Made by a program: the position numbers and the translations under genes. From Stachybotrys elegans (taxonomy: Eukaryota > Ascomycota > Sordariomycetes > Hypocreales > Stachybotryaceae), in assembly GCA_020746835.1 (NCBI GenBank), contig JAGPNK010000003.1:1922001-1986000 (forward strand): DNA of 64,000 nucleotides. The letters run 5' to 3'. Each line of letters starts with the position of its first letter. The stretch's first letter is position 1. The notes beneath the pieces were generated by a model. That model searched no databases and was not told the DNA's origin. It saw only the letters and a list, made by a program, of their open reading frames with translations. Of this stretch, positions 43,812 to 55,622 are shown piece after piece.

Positions 43812-45171
43812 GATGGGCGGCGGCGTGGTCTGGTCTACCTGAGGGGATCAATTGACGGGGCCTCGGGGCGTAGGAGGGAAAGCAAACCAGAGGAGCGAGC
43901 CTGGGGGACGGCAAGGGCGAGGAGGCATCCCAATTAATAGCAGCAACCAGCTTGCCCTTGATCGTCCTCGACAAAGACATGATTGCATGACGCCCAGCGC
44001 ATATCATTTACTATGGTAGCCCAGCCTCCCCTCTGACCTGCCTGTTTAGGCAACTCCCTCGATAAGAGGAAGCGACGGGCAGTAAATAAATCGACAAAAG
44101 ATCCCTGCGCCCTTTGGCTGGCTGTTCCCCTTCTAGCTGGCCAAGCATTTTGGCGACCAACCGCGCCTCTCTCTCTCTCGTTGCTCTCGCCTTAGCCGAG
44201 ATCAGCAAGCGAAGAATCCTCCACGCCCGGATGGTCGGGCATACATACAACCCCCCTCCCCTTCGCGATTCTCCGGGTTCCACTGCGTTTGCAGGGAGGC
44301 GAGGAACAGGTTTTGTCCTTCGTGGCTGGGCGGTGGGTGGTCTGACCAAGGTGACGACGGTCTGTGGCTTTCGATCCACCCTTTGATCCAGGTCTCCCTT
44401 GGCAACAAGAGACCGCCGAGGTGCGACGGGACCTGTCATTTCCCACTCGCTGCGCTGCCGACGGGTGAAGGCAGAGTTGGCCGATGGGGTCGTGGTATTG
44501 TTACCGTCGTGCTTCTTACTCATGTCCGGTGCGGCCTTTTGCATTGGCGCATCGCGACTATCCGAAACCATTTTGCCATGGACGCAAAACGCACCGTCTT
44601 GGCCTTCTCATTCCCGCATTCCAGCGCCTCCCAAGGCGTCCCAGGCCTTGGTATTAATCACGCTGACAGTGGACCAATGCCCACTTTCTCCAAGGCTAAC
44701 GAACTGGTCCTGATCGCCATCAAAATACCGTTGAAGAAAGAACTCGCATTGACACAAAGGCTAATAATTATAGTAGCCAATAGCCTCCAGAAGGACTCTT
44801 CCATCTGCATCTGTCGTTTGACGAGCTATTATTATCCGCCATCCATCCTTAACTGTGAAGATCATAACGCACACACCTGCCAAGGTGCCTGGAGCCTGGT
44901 CACCAAGCCCACGGTGGATTCGCCAGACCCTCCTCTCTCCACCGTATCCAACGGTTGGTCGTGCAAAAGTGAGAGGCTCGCGGTGGAGTGGGATTTTTCG
45001 GACCCCAAAGGAGGACCGTGGCTGCGCCTGCGCCAGGACCCAGGGGAAAGGAGTAGATAACCACTTTGCTGCCTGTAGCCGCTCCGTGACGAGATTTTCC
45101 ATCCCTAGTAACCCCCTTCCGACACCCGTTGTGCGCCGTAACCTCACCCCGTCAGCTCCTATGAAGTGAAC
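43812..45171. other. Intergenic, no convincing gene
   Basis: 1.36 kb between divergently transcribed genes. Minus-strand ORF 44011-44571 is low complexity and matches nothing. A tiny upstream ORF (ATG-AAG-TGA at 45161-45169) precedes the esterase start by 2 bases. Confidence 0.5.
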
Positions 45172-46179
45172 ATGACGGAGCCGAAGTGGTTGGTACCACT
45201 CGTGGCATTCCTTCTCATCGCCCTTCCGGTGGTTGGCCTGGTTCTTGGTTTCGCCGTCCCGGCTCTCCAAGGGCCCCAGGACACCAAGCATCTCTTCGTC
45301 TTGTATGTCACAACACCGTTGCACCATCACGGCACCACGGCTAACGGCGAACAGCGGCGACTCATATTCCACAACCGGGTTTTCAATCCACGGTGATGCG
45401 CCCTCTGTCCACAACCCCCTAGGCAACCCACATTTTCCGGGTTACACCACAAGCGGTGGGAGGAACTGGGTTGGCTACCTCATCGACAGGGTCGAATCGG
45501 CGCGCCTCTTGACCTACAACTTTGCTGTCTCAGCCGCCACCACAGACAGCTCCATTGTGCACACGTGGGCAGAGTCAGCCGTCGACGACCAGGTTGACCT
45601 CTTCGTGCAGCACGTTTCCAACAATTCTTGGACGCCAGACAAGGCACTGGCCATCATATGGGTTGGAATTAATGACCTCGGCCACCCTTATTGGGATGAG
45701 GTCGTGCCCCCCATCGACCGCGTCATAACTAGATATGCCGAGTTGCTGGAAATCCTGTATGCCCAAGGACTCAGACATTACTCACTTCTCACTGTACCAC
45801 GTAAGTCCAGACCCTCTTCGATCCAGACCCTTGTGTCAGCTGACGTCAAGGAGCTTTCTATAAAGCACCACGATTTGTAGGCGAAATGGCGGAAAGGGTA
45901 GAGATGCTACGCCAGGATATCCGTGCATACAACAACGGAGTGGACGGTCTGTTCAAAGAATTCAAGGCGTCACATGGAGACGTCGTGGGACAAGTCTTCA
46001 ACACGACCCCTTCCTTTGAGACGGCACTATCAGACCCCGCTCGATTTGGTGCGGCTGATGCATCGTGTGTCAGTCTGGACGGGGCAAACTGCTTGTGGCA
46101 TGACAATTACCATCCCGCCGTCACCATCCATCGACTCCTGGCCGAGGATCTGATGGCCTCGGACGAGTTCCTCCGCTGA
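45172..46179 (+). CDS. Membrane-anchored GDSL/SGNH esterase (CE16-like)
   Basis: Exons 45172-45302, 45355-45800 and 45881-46179, 291 residues. Residues ~8-32 (PLVAFLLIALPVVGLVLGFA) are a signal anchor. The first intron splits block I, which joined reads HLFVFGDSYSTTGF, with the nucleophile Ser in GDSY. Block III is ALAIIWVGINDLGHP (GxND), and block V is CLWHDNYHPAVTIHRLLAED with the D-x-x-H dyad. All SGNH residues are present. FGDSYSTTGF is close to fungal CE16 acetylesterases acting on hemicellulose oligomers; other acyl esters are possible. Confidence 0.87.
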
Positions 46180-46722
46180 AGACGAAACAAACATGCACAC
46201 TCGCGTATCATAGATCGATCTGTCCCAGATCCCGGGGCGATGAACTTGCAGAAACACCCACACATGTTGCGAAATGACGGTGCTATACCGATCTTCAGCA
46301 TCATCATATCTTGCCAGCTGTACGAATTTTGCATAGAACACATAGAGAACACATAGACCATGACATAGACTTACTTGAATGGGGCACATGATGCTCGGTG
46401 ATTTTACGTAGCCCATACTATTTTGGACTGTGTCTCACTTGGTTCACATCAATAGGCCACCACCAGATGTTTGGGTTTTATGATTCATACTTGCCGATTA
46501 CCCACGGCCAGCGAATGGTTTTGCGGCCCAAGGTTACAGAGCTGAAATCCGCAGGCTGGTGAGCAACTGCATATGCCCCAAGAAAGCGGTTCGCGTGAGA
46601 CACTTGATGGCTGGCCATATCATCATGGGAAAGTGCCCAAGCCTTGGCAGTATTTATACCTCCAGGACATCCACCACTCTAGGTGTGTCTACATATCATA
46701 AAGGCATTTCATCACAAGTACA
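46180..46722. other. Intergenic, no gene seen
   Basis: Boundary between the esterase and the oxidative gene patch. A TATTTATA element lies about 65 bp before the next ATG. Confidence 0.5.
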
Positions 46723-49247
46723 ATGTCATCGCATAGCAGCACATTCAAGGTTTTGATTGCTGGTGGCGGCATCGCCGCGCTTACCTTGGCAAACATCCTC
46801 GAGTCATGCGGAATCGATTATCTTCTCCTAGAATCTCATGATGCCATCGCGCCTCCTGCTGGTGCCAGCATTGGCTTGTTCTCCAATGGCCTGCGAATCC
46901 TGGACCAGCTGGGATGCTATGAGCCGCTCCTGAAACACGTCTCCTCACAAGCAACGCTCTATCTACAGGATAAACATGGGAACCAGATGATCAAGATTCC
47001 CGGAGGCCTTCACCACTACCGTGCCAGGTAAGCCTTGATTCCACGTCCCTCTGCCGTCTCGAGTCGTTGCTATGACGGAGTGCTCACATCTTTGCTAGAC
47101 ATGGATATGCTGCGCAGTTCATGGACCGCCAGTGGGTTCTGCAATGTCTCTACGATAACCTCCAGTACAAGGACAGAATTCTACTCAAGAGGAAAATCAC
47201 GCGGGTCAACCACTTGGAGAAGGGGGTCCAAGTAATCACTGAAAACGGGGAGCAATTCCACGGATCAATTCTCGCAGGCCTTGATGGTGTCCATAGCACC
47301 GTCCGGCGGGAAATGTTTCGCATCGGCAATGAAGCACAGCCCGGGACTTTCGACCCCAAAGAGCTGGATCTCCTCCCCTGCGATTACTTGTGCCTGTATG
47401 GCATTGCAATGAACGTGCCAGGCTGGACGGATGGCGAAGTTTACACCGTTACGGGCGAGGGATGCTCCAAGGTCGTGGTGTTTGCCCCCAATAACCGCAC
47501 TTACTTCTTCTACTTCAAGAGACTCCCGCAGAGAATCCACGACAAGGACCTCACAAAGATCACAAAGGAGATGGAGGAGGAGTGGGCCAAGAAGCATTTC
47601 GATGACCACATCACACCCGATTTGACTTTTGGGCAGGTGTATTCATGCAGAATCTCCTCGATGTTGACGCCGGTCCACGAGTACGTTCTCAAGAAATGGT
47701 TCTTTGGCCGCATCATCACCCTTGGAGATGCCGCACACAAGGTACGTTCTTACCATCAGAATACTCCAAGCCCGTCATACTGACTGTTGCAGACAAGCCC
47801 GAAAGGCGGCCAAGGCGCAAATGGCACCATCGAGTCTGTCGCCGAATTCGCCAATTGCCTCTTGAGCAACAGACCGCCATCTGGTGACCTCGGAGAGCTG
47901 AAGACGGCGGACTTTGATCGCATTTTCCGACAAGTTCAGCAGAAGAGACACGATAGAGCCCGATACCTCGTCAAGGATGGTCAGGACCGCCAGGCTCTCG
48001 CGTCTTTCAGATACCCATTGATGTCTACCATCGCGTTCAACATCATCCCCCACGCAGGCGAAGAAGCCCAACTGCTATCTCAGTCGCTGCCATTCGCCAA
48101 CGGTCCCTCGCTGCACCACCTGCCTCTAGTGCCAAGAGTAAAGGCTGTTCCATTTGACGATGAGCTCCCCGCCAAGCCTCTGACGAACACTCTATTCACG
48201 AGGGTAGTTTACTGCGCAATCATGATATTCCTCATGAACGTTGCGCTCCAAAGACAGGACTTCTACACCTTGGTTCCACCGCCTGCGTGGATGGAGTGGA
48301 CATCGATCGATGCCCAGAGCATTGGGAACTTCACAAAGTTCTTGACGGCCCGTTCTACGCAGAAAACCACAGGCCTTCTCATGGTCCTTTATTACATGTC
48401 GCAGCTCATCTCGCCTACCTTGATCTACACCATTGAAGGCCATCGATCCGGCAACTGGCCAACGCCTCTGGCTCTGCCCACACTTTTCTTGGGTCTGATG
48501 GGATGGAAAGGCATCGCATTTGCTGCGCCTTTGTACAATATTTGCTCGATGCTTATGGGCTATTCTGTCCCAACAGGCAGATTTATCGAGCCCGCTGCAG
48601 CAAAGGCGCTTATTCCTGCCCTCATACTCACATACGTTATACCAGGCTTCCTGTGGCTCCAGCTTCTGTCTCCCAACAAGCCACCATTCATCACTTCCAT
48701 GCTGCTGTACGTCGCTCCTGTCGTTGCGGCCGCATGGGTCACCGCCGCCAGGTTTTTCAGCTGGCTTCGGACCCCTCGAACAGGAAGGGACAAACCTCGA
48801 TTCGATAGGTACATGGGTGGGGATTCTCCAACCATCCAGTCGGCCTATCGATTTGCCTTTGCCATCCAGGCAACGATCCATTTGGCCATATTGCTATACA
48901 GCTACCAGCGCGGCATTTTCCCTCTCGATATCCTTCACCAGGCATCATTCGACGCGCGGTTCAGCAGCAAAGTCATGAAAAGCCTAGCGACTTCGGGCCT
49001 GAACTACGACCTGCTTCTGGGTACAGGATCCTGGTTCCTCGGCAACATGTACTCAATCTGGGAACTTCGACGGCACGGATACATTACGGATCGAACCGTG
49101 ATCCGCATGGCTATTCGTCTGCTTGCTGGTCAGCTGCTTGTGGGACCTGGAGCAACTTGGACTGCTTTGTGCTATTGGCGCGAGAGAGTCCTGCTCAATC
49201 TCAGCAAGCAGGGAGAGATGAGTCTGGTTCAATCCAAGGAAGGTTAG
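46723..49247 (+). CDS. PaxM-like FAD monooxygenase fused to a ~8-TM domain
   Basis: Exons 46723-47027, 47099-47741 and 47793-49247, 800 residues. Residues 1-~445 are a group A flavin monooxygenase: [63 protein letters not shown] (DG motif), and [20 protein letters not shown] with GANGTIE. This is the pattern of fungal prenyl epoxidases of the PaxM type. Residues ~480-790 contain about eight hydrophobic segments, for example [68 protein letters not shown] and [14 protein letters not shown]. PaxM-like enzymes are normally ~470 residues, so the C-terminal half is an added module. An extra last intron (donor GTTAGC at 49244) would change only the final few residues. Confidence 0.85.
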
Positions 49248-50121
49248 CTATATTCTTCTTCTCTCGATTGACTGCGCAAGAGAGCTAATATACAACATAG
49301 CAGCCGCCCGGCGGAAGCATATTCTGTGATTAATTCAACATTCACACCGATACTTGACTTGATCGAGTGATTGGGTAGCGGATTGGGGGAGCTGATGCTG
49401 GGTGAGCCTCACCAGCTCCCAGGTCTTCCGCTACGGAGATCCGAGCCCTTATCGGCAGGTTCTCGAGATGTCTTCTACGTTATGATATGATCATGGTTGT
49501 TTTGAGTTCTTTCAATTCTTCCCACTCCTTTGATACATTTAAGTTTTATATAATTTGCGGGCTTTGGAGGGTTAGCACGGCATATGCCGTATAGACGGCA
49601 TGTACGTCATGTATTGATGGTAAAGAGATGAGAGGGCTTGGAATCTATGGCTCTTTAGATAGCTGAGTTAGCAGGCAATTGTAAGCTTTCATGTGCCTGC
49701 GCATATTTCTATTACTGAGCCCTCGCCTGAGCTGAGTACAACCGTCAACGTCTGCAAAGAACAACCTAGGAACGCGGGATTGGGGTCCTCTGAGCTTCCC
49801 CATACTACCGACTGACGACATCTTATTCCTATTCTCGCACCAGATGCGCATTCATTGGCCGCCACTTATCCCAACTCTACAAGGCCCTCACTTGTAAACA
49901 TCCTCTCAGCCCATCATGCCCACTCCACTTTCTGGATTGCCACTCGAGCTGCGTTGTCAGAACGGGGCCACACGATTACAAAGCGGCGAATCGTCAGGGC
50001 TGACGTGGTGTGTATTTTGCATGCGTTTGAGGCAGACTGGAGAGTGGGCTTAACGACTTAGCATAACGCTGCCAAGACGGCCCCTGTACACGGATGGAGC
50101 AAATACCGGGCCATTCCTCTA
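49248..50121. other. Spacer, no intact gene
   Basis: About 870 bp. One 68-codon plus-strand ORF (49855-50061) has no family resemblance. Probably part of the decayed stretch that continues to the right. Confidence 0.45.
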
Positions 50122-50760
50122 TCACGGCTTCTTAACTGAGCGAACTGCCCAGATATCCTTGGAATGCCTCTGTCCAACAGCTACGCCAAGGACATGCCGA
50201 TCCCCTAGGGGTTGGAAGAAGACGTTATGTTCGTCTCCTGGCCCCCAAGCCTGGCTGATGTAGGGCATATCAATCGACCCATCTTCTTCTATTTCCAAGG
50301 ATCTCGGCCTGGCGGGTTGTACTTTGCGGCCGAGCTCGTGGACCTGCCTCCGCAAGATTCTTCAACCAGCTCGGCGATGTAACCTATGCGTCAAGATGGT
50401 CACCATCCACGCCACCGATAAGCAATAGGGGCCATTTATCCCTGTTGATTGGCAACATGACCTTGCAGGTGCAGCTGGTGACTGGAGTCAATTGTTCAAC
50501 CATTCGGATAATACATGCGCAAGCTTGCGCGGCCCCGACTCGCCATCATTTCGGTAGATCTCGAACCTGAGCGGGTATTCTGGAAGCTCTTCGATGAAGA
50601 TATTCCCAAGTATCAGTTCAGGATCAAGACTTTGTACAAAAAAACACCTGATCGGGTTTATTTTACGGCTGTTGCCATGTTTCGGCTCTATGCTAGTGAG
50701 TACGATATAGTGAAACTGAGAAGATCACGATATTTCGAGAATGAGGTTGAGCAATGAACC
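50122..50760 (-). pseudogene. Decayed gene between the monooxygenase fusion and the P450
   Basis: Coding-looking pieces in three frames, in order on the minus strand: QSLDPELILGNIFIEELPEY and PRKLAHVLSEWLN; then VTSCTCKVMLPINRDKWPLL with LIGGVDGDHLDA ending at a stop; then, after a frameshift, LRRQVHELGRKVQPARPRSL, DMPYISQAWGPGDEHNVFFQ and a C-terminal RHSKDIWAVRSVKKP. Together about 190 codons with one stop and at least two frame changes. Introns could remove some of these lesions, but no good splice pairs are seen. Family not recognised. Confidence 0.45.
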
Positions 50761-51289
50761 TTCCTCTTTCCTGGGCGCAATCTGAGGTGTACCGCCTGTC
50801 TTTCATGGCAGACTCCAAGCAGCCATGGTAGTTAAGCAAGAAAACATATCTGTGGTAGCGCATCTAGATCCATCAAACTATACAAGATGCAGTTGTGTGG
50901 ACTGGCAGGATAAGCAACTTTACGGGTTTGCCAATACCAAGCGGCCAAACATCAGGTGTCACAATTGGCCTCATGCCCGTGTTAGCTATGACCATACTAG
51001 AAATCTTCCATCACCTGTCTCGGGGTACACTGCTTCCCGAGCGCCCGATGCAAGCATGTTGCAAAGTACTGTGGCGGAGATGAGTGGAGGGAAACCCATA
51101 AATATTCATGCATGTAACATTCCAGGGTGCGTATCGGTCCTTACGTCTTCTATTGGCACAGTGTGAATACAGTGAAGTCTGTTAAAATATTTATTGCGAT
51201 CATGAGCCCCGTGTTTTGTTGCTTCGTGATTGAATCACCAAGACTACCAGCATTGTTCTTACAAATATTTCTATTCGCATGCTGCTAAA
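50761..51289. other. Spacer with incoherent ORFs
   Basis: Overlapping ORFs of up to 113 codons without family resemblance; probably further remains of the decayed gene plus the P450 promoter. Confidence 0.4.
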
Positions 51290-52887
51290 ATGACTGCTAC
51301 AGCTTCAGCGTTGGGGTTTCTCGGGCTACTACTGGTGTTCTGGCACATTATCCTAAAGCCAGTATATAACATCTGGTTCCATGGCCTACGAAAGTATCCT
51401 GGCCCTCTGCTTTGGCGCATGTCACCCATACCAAGGGCCTGGTATCACGCCAGAGGCTCTTTGGTCTACAAGGTCACGGAGCTTCACGAGAAACATGGAG
51501 ATATCGTACGCATCAGCCCAACTCAACTTGCCTTCCGCCAGGCTGAGGCTTGGAAAGACATCTACGGGCATCGGGCAGCTGGCGAGGAGGAGAACTACAA
51601 GGCCGCCGATTTCTACCGTCCTTCACCTCGAATACCGGCATCTATCGTCAATTCCAGTCGTACTGAGCACAGCATAATTCGACGACACCTGGCTCACGGA
51701 TTCAGCGATCGAAGCATGCGAGCCCAGGAAGGCATCATTGGGAGCTACGTTGATTTGCTGGTCCAGCGGCTGCATGAGAATGCCTCTTCCGGGCCCTTGA
51801 ACATGCACGACTGGTACAACTGGACGACCTTTGACATTATTGGCAACCTTGGCTTTGGGTCCGACTTTGACGGCTTGAGGAAGAATACTCACAGCGTATG
51901 GCCCAAGTTGATCATCGATGCTAATCGACTGGACATCATAGCCACTGCCTTGTCGAGCATCGGCTGTGGGTTTCTTGGCGCAAAGCTTTATGAGTTCACA
52001 TCATCTGGCGCACGCGATGCACAGATGCTGTCCCGGGAAAAGATGAAGCAGCGGATCGAGTTGGGAAAGAACCAGGACAGGCCTGATCTGATCCACGGGC
52101 TGATCCAAGCGGTATGTGCATGACTCACAGTTAATCAACCAAATTCCTTGAGTTCCTAAGCTGACGCATCGCAGAATCTTCCATTGGAGACTCTTGAAGC
52201 CAACGCACATCTCCTGCTCCAGGCTGGCTCCGAGACAACATCAACCCTGCTGTGCGGAGCAACCTGGTATCTAGGAAAACATCCCGAGGCTCTCAAGAAA
52301 CTAACACAAGAGGTACGATCAACTTTCAAGAACAAAGAGGAGATCACCTTGCTCTCGGTTGCCAATTTGCACTTCATGTTGGCATGTCTCAACGAGTCAT
52401 TCCGCCTATATCCTCCCGTCGCCATTGGGTTGCCTCGAAGAGTTCCCAAGGGAGGCGCCACCATTGCAGGGGAATCTATCCCTGAAGGAGTGAGTATATC
52501 CATGGCCTTATGTTACCCCGTGTGTAGTATTCTAACACTCTGCAGACAGATACTGCGGTGTGGCATTGGGCCATCAACCGCTCACCACGCTACTGGACAA
52601 ACCCTGAAGAGTTTATTCCGGAGCGTTGGATGGGCAAGGACGAGATATTCGCAAACGATAGACTTGACGCGATGCAGGTGTTTTCGACTGGACCGCGCAA
52701 TTGTATCGGTCGGAATCTTGCTTACGCAGAGATGCGGTTGATCCTCGCCCGCATTCTCTTCGACTTTGACTTGTCTCTAGCAGAGGATAGCCAGGACTGG
52801 ACCAAGGACATGAAGTGCTACCTGCTGTGGAAGAAACCGGACCTCAATGTCTATCTGGTCCCCGTGAAACATTCGGGGCAGATCTGA
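51290..52887 (+). CDS. Cytochrome P450 (CYP65/isotrichodermin-hydroxylase-like)
   Basis: Exons 51290-52111, 52175-52489 and 52546-52887, 492 residues. N-terminal anchor is ASALGFLGLLLVFWHIILKP, then YPGPLLWRMSP. The I-helix reads LLLQAGSETTSTLL (AGxxT). K-helix ExxR is NESFRLYPP; the PERF-like segment is PEEFIPERW; heme loop is FSTGPRNCIGRNLAY with the ligand Cys. All catalytic marks are intact. The overall pattern (HGDIVRISPTQLAF, AWKDIYGHR) is that of fungal isotrichodermin C-15 hydroxylase-like P450s, which oxidise terpenoids and polyketides. It lies in the oxidative patch; substrate unknown. Confidence 0.93.
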
Positions 52888-52994
52888 AATCCCACCACTG
52901 CCATGTCTGGAGAGTGGAAAATGGAGGAACTATCGGGGTGTATTTGCCGTGTCTAAGCTCAGTAAAGAAAATATCTGATGGCGCCATTTTCAAT

Positions 52995-54366
52995 TCACAG
53001 ATCGACCTTCACTGCAAAAACGCTAGGTGCCAATGCGCCTGCCATGAACAGCCATGCCTTGCGCTGTCCAGCCTCTTTCGCCGGATCTATAGCAACGAGA
53101 GCACCTCCACTGGCGAACCGCATCCTATCTCCCTCGTCCTCAAAGAGCAATCCAGTCTCCCAGCTGCTGAGAGATGACCCCAGCAGTGAGCCAGTGCTTG
53201 AATTTGGTCGAAGCAACCAGGCCATTGAGCCTTCCTTTCCTTCGGGGTCTGCGGAAGTCTGTGGGAGGGTGAGGGCCTTATAGAGCCCGACATTGAGAAC
53301 ACCCGAAGCATCGAATGTCGAGTTCGCGTATGGATCATGAAAGTAGGACGGGTTGTCGATATTGGCTGGATACTGCACCATATCGACTATCTCGATGGAA
53401 CCTCCCAGTTCCTTTAGCCGACCCACGTACATTCGGCCGGAGACCGCGCAGCCGATGAGTATCTCGTCCGGGGTTCGGCCATGGCCCAGTCCATTATTGT
53501 TCTGGATGCCCGTCAAAGCCACCGTGGCGGTACACTCAGTGTCGGCCTCGGGAAGTGCTGCTGCCACGCCGCTGCAGTCCACGTGTAGTATATAGGACCA
53601 CCTCGCACGGGGAAACAGATCTTCAATGAGACGCATGATTCCATAGGTGTAGTAGTGGTCTATGGTTACGTGGAACGAGGTCGGGCTTGTGGCCAAGACG
53701 TCGTTAGGTAGAGTCAGGAGAGGATGGCTAACTGATCGAACATGACGAGCTTCGTTCGAGCCAATGATGTGGTGAAAGACCTCTATTCGGGCATCTAACA
53801 GAGGCGCTGCGCCTCTTCCACTGGCAGCCTGAGATGTAAGATACTCTCTGCTGGGCCTGTGGTTAACGGCCATGATATATATGGCCTCGCTATCCTCGGG
53901 ATCATCGATGATGTCGATGCCGTGGGTGATGAAGGGGCCATCAAAGTTTGTAAATTGCAGTTGGCGAGATGACATTGTCTACAATCTGATCAGTCTGCGG
54001 AAAGCAAACAGCTCGGGAAAAACGTCGTCAGCGCCGTACCTCGGTATCAATTACATGGATTGAGCCCTTGGCCTTCAAGGCCTGGACCGGGTCGTTGTAA
54101 TGCATCAGCCCCGGGAACCAGGCAACCCGGGAGGCAAAGCCTTCGTCGCAGCTCGTGAAGAGAGACTTGCTCCGAGCATGATGATGCAAGTCCTCGCAAA
54201 ACCCTGCGTCTCTGAAATGCACGTCGCCGTCGGACGCGTTTGCCGGCGCGTTTACGGGGCCCCGAAACGTGCCGAGCACTGCGAGCCTCTCGTACAGGGC
54301 GAACTCGAAGAGATAGGAAAGCAGAATTGGCACGGATGCCACGAGACCCAATTGCAACGTCCGCAT
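52995..54366 (-). CDS. Paraoxonase/arylesterase-like beta-propeller protein
   Basis: Exons 54366-54040 and 53978-52995, 436 residues. MRTLQLGLVASVPILLSYLF is a signal anchor, as in serum paraoxonases. Family blocks: HFRDAGFCEDLHHH, ASRVAWFPGLMHYNDPVQAL (cited in part), SIHVIDTET, FTNFDGPFITHGIDIIDD (the H-G-I/D calcium site), TSFHVTIDHYYTYG and ALTGIQNNNGLGHG. These supply the Asp/Asn residues that bind calcium in the six-bladed propeller. Paraoxonases hydrolyse lactones and aryl esters; a lactonase role in the neighbouring pathway is a reasonable but untested idea. Tail to tail with the P450. Confidence 0.8.
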
Positions 54367-55486
54367 TTTGTTGACGATATGTCAGGGTAGCATGTAGGGA
54401 AGTTAGGTAGTTCCTTCTTCCCCTCACGCCGAGATCGAGACTAAATCGCCGACCGGGGTCGGGAAAAGGACAGCGGTTGCATCGCTTTTTACATATTGTT
54501 TCACTTTGGCGGAGCGGACTTACGTTGTTGAGGAGCGCATATTTGCATGCAGAATATTTACTCCGCGTTAAAAACTTGATTTGACTGTCGGTCCTCTCGC
54601 TAACTGCATACATTCATAGTGCCTCGGGGCTGATCCTTTAGGCTCCCCCATTTTGAAGAGTCAAGAAGAAGGTTCTATTGGGCATTCCTTGTATCGGAGG
54701 CTTGTCAACGTATTTCGTAGCGCTGCCGAGATGCTCAAGGGTGAGTTCCTTAACCCTTCTGACCTGCCTGGTTGGCGTGTCGAGCAGCTTGGAGAGGTCT
54801 TTGTCGGAGGTTACCAACAGCATTTTGAAGGGAAGGCGATTTTGGGGCTGCGAGGGTTGATGTTGCACTGATTCTGGAGATGGACAGGAAGAGCATGAGA
54901 GCAAAGGAAGTTTTATCAGGCCAGGCATCAAATCTGGTGTTTTTTTTCTTCCCCTTTCCTTTTCTTTTCTTTCTTTTTGGTACTGTATGGCTCTAATGGG
55001 GCATTGAGTTCAAGGCCGCCAGAGACGATTGCCGCCAAGCGATTGATCTTCTTCTATTACCTACCATGGATATTGATTGGCGAGGCCGGGCGGCTCTAAG
55101 CTCCAGCACCCAAAGCAGCCGTAGACACTACGGGGGGGGGGGTCAAGGTGAGGTTGTGAGGAGCCTCACGTTCACGCATCTTACTTCCACGGCATCAATC
55201 ACCAGACAGCCCATCGTCACCCATTAGCCATGCGCCCAATTGGCCATGTTCGCTTGGGTTGGGCAGTGCCACAAAATCTAGTGGGATCGGATTTCGGTGG
55301 ACGGGCGCCTTATCGGGGTTTTCTAAGACCCGGACCTGTCTGACCGTCCGTTCCTAGCACGCATGTCAATATTAATTCAGCGCACAATAGACTTGCCCGA
55401 ATACCGGCTAAAAAGGTCACTAGATCTGCCCGAAGGAACTCTTGACTCATACGACTGGCGTAGTCACGGAAAACTTGTGCCGTGAT
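54367..55486. other. Intergenic with pyrimidine tract and G11 run
   Basis: About 1.1 kb between divergent genes. A T/C-rich tract lies at about 54938-54980 and a G11 run at 55132-55142. ORFs are short and unrecognised. Confidence 0.5.
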
Positions 55487-55487
55487 G

Positions 55488-55494
55488 TATATAA
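55488..55494 (+). promoter_or_regulatory. TATA box of the TetX-like monooxygenase gene
   Basis: TATATAA lies about 130 bp before the ATG at 55623. Position-based. Confidence 0.45.
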
Positions 55495-55622
55495 GGAGAG
55501 CATACAAGAAGGCGGCGTCCCCGTCATCGTAAGCAACCGAGCATTCAGTTATCTTCTTGTGTATTTGAGACCAAGACATTGCCAACTCACCATCTCCCAC
55601 CGCCTCGCAAACCCAAAGTCCA

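Noticed and set aside
42417..43937. 506-codon plus-strand ORF
   Set aside because: Antisense shadow of the M14 carypeptidase-type gene (the carboxypeptidase at 42441-43811), caused by its GC-rich third positions; low-complexity Gly/Val-rich translation with no domain.
44011..44571. 186-codon minus-strand ORF
   Set aside because: Basic low-complexity translation in a promoter region; no motif and no intron pattern.
49244..49330. Extra last intron of the monooxygenase fusion
   Set aside because: GTTAGC...CATAG would extend the tail by a few basic residues; possible, but the unspliced stop is equally good, so it was not used in the model.
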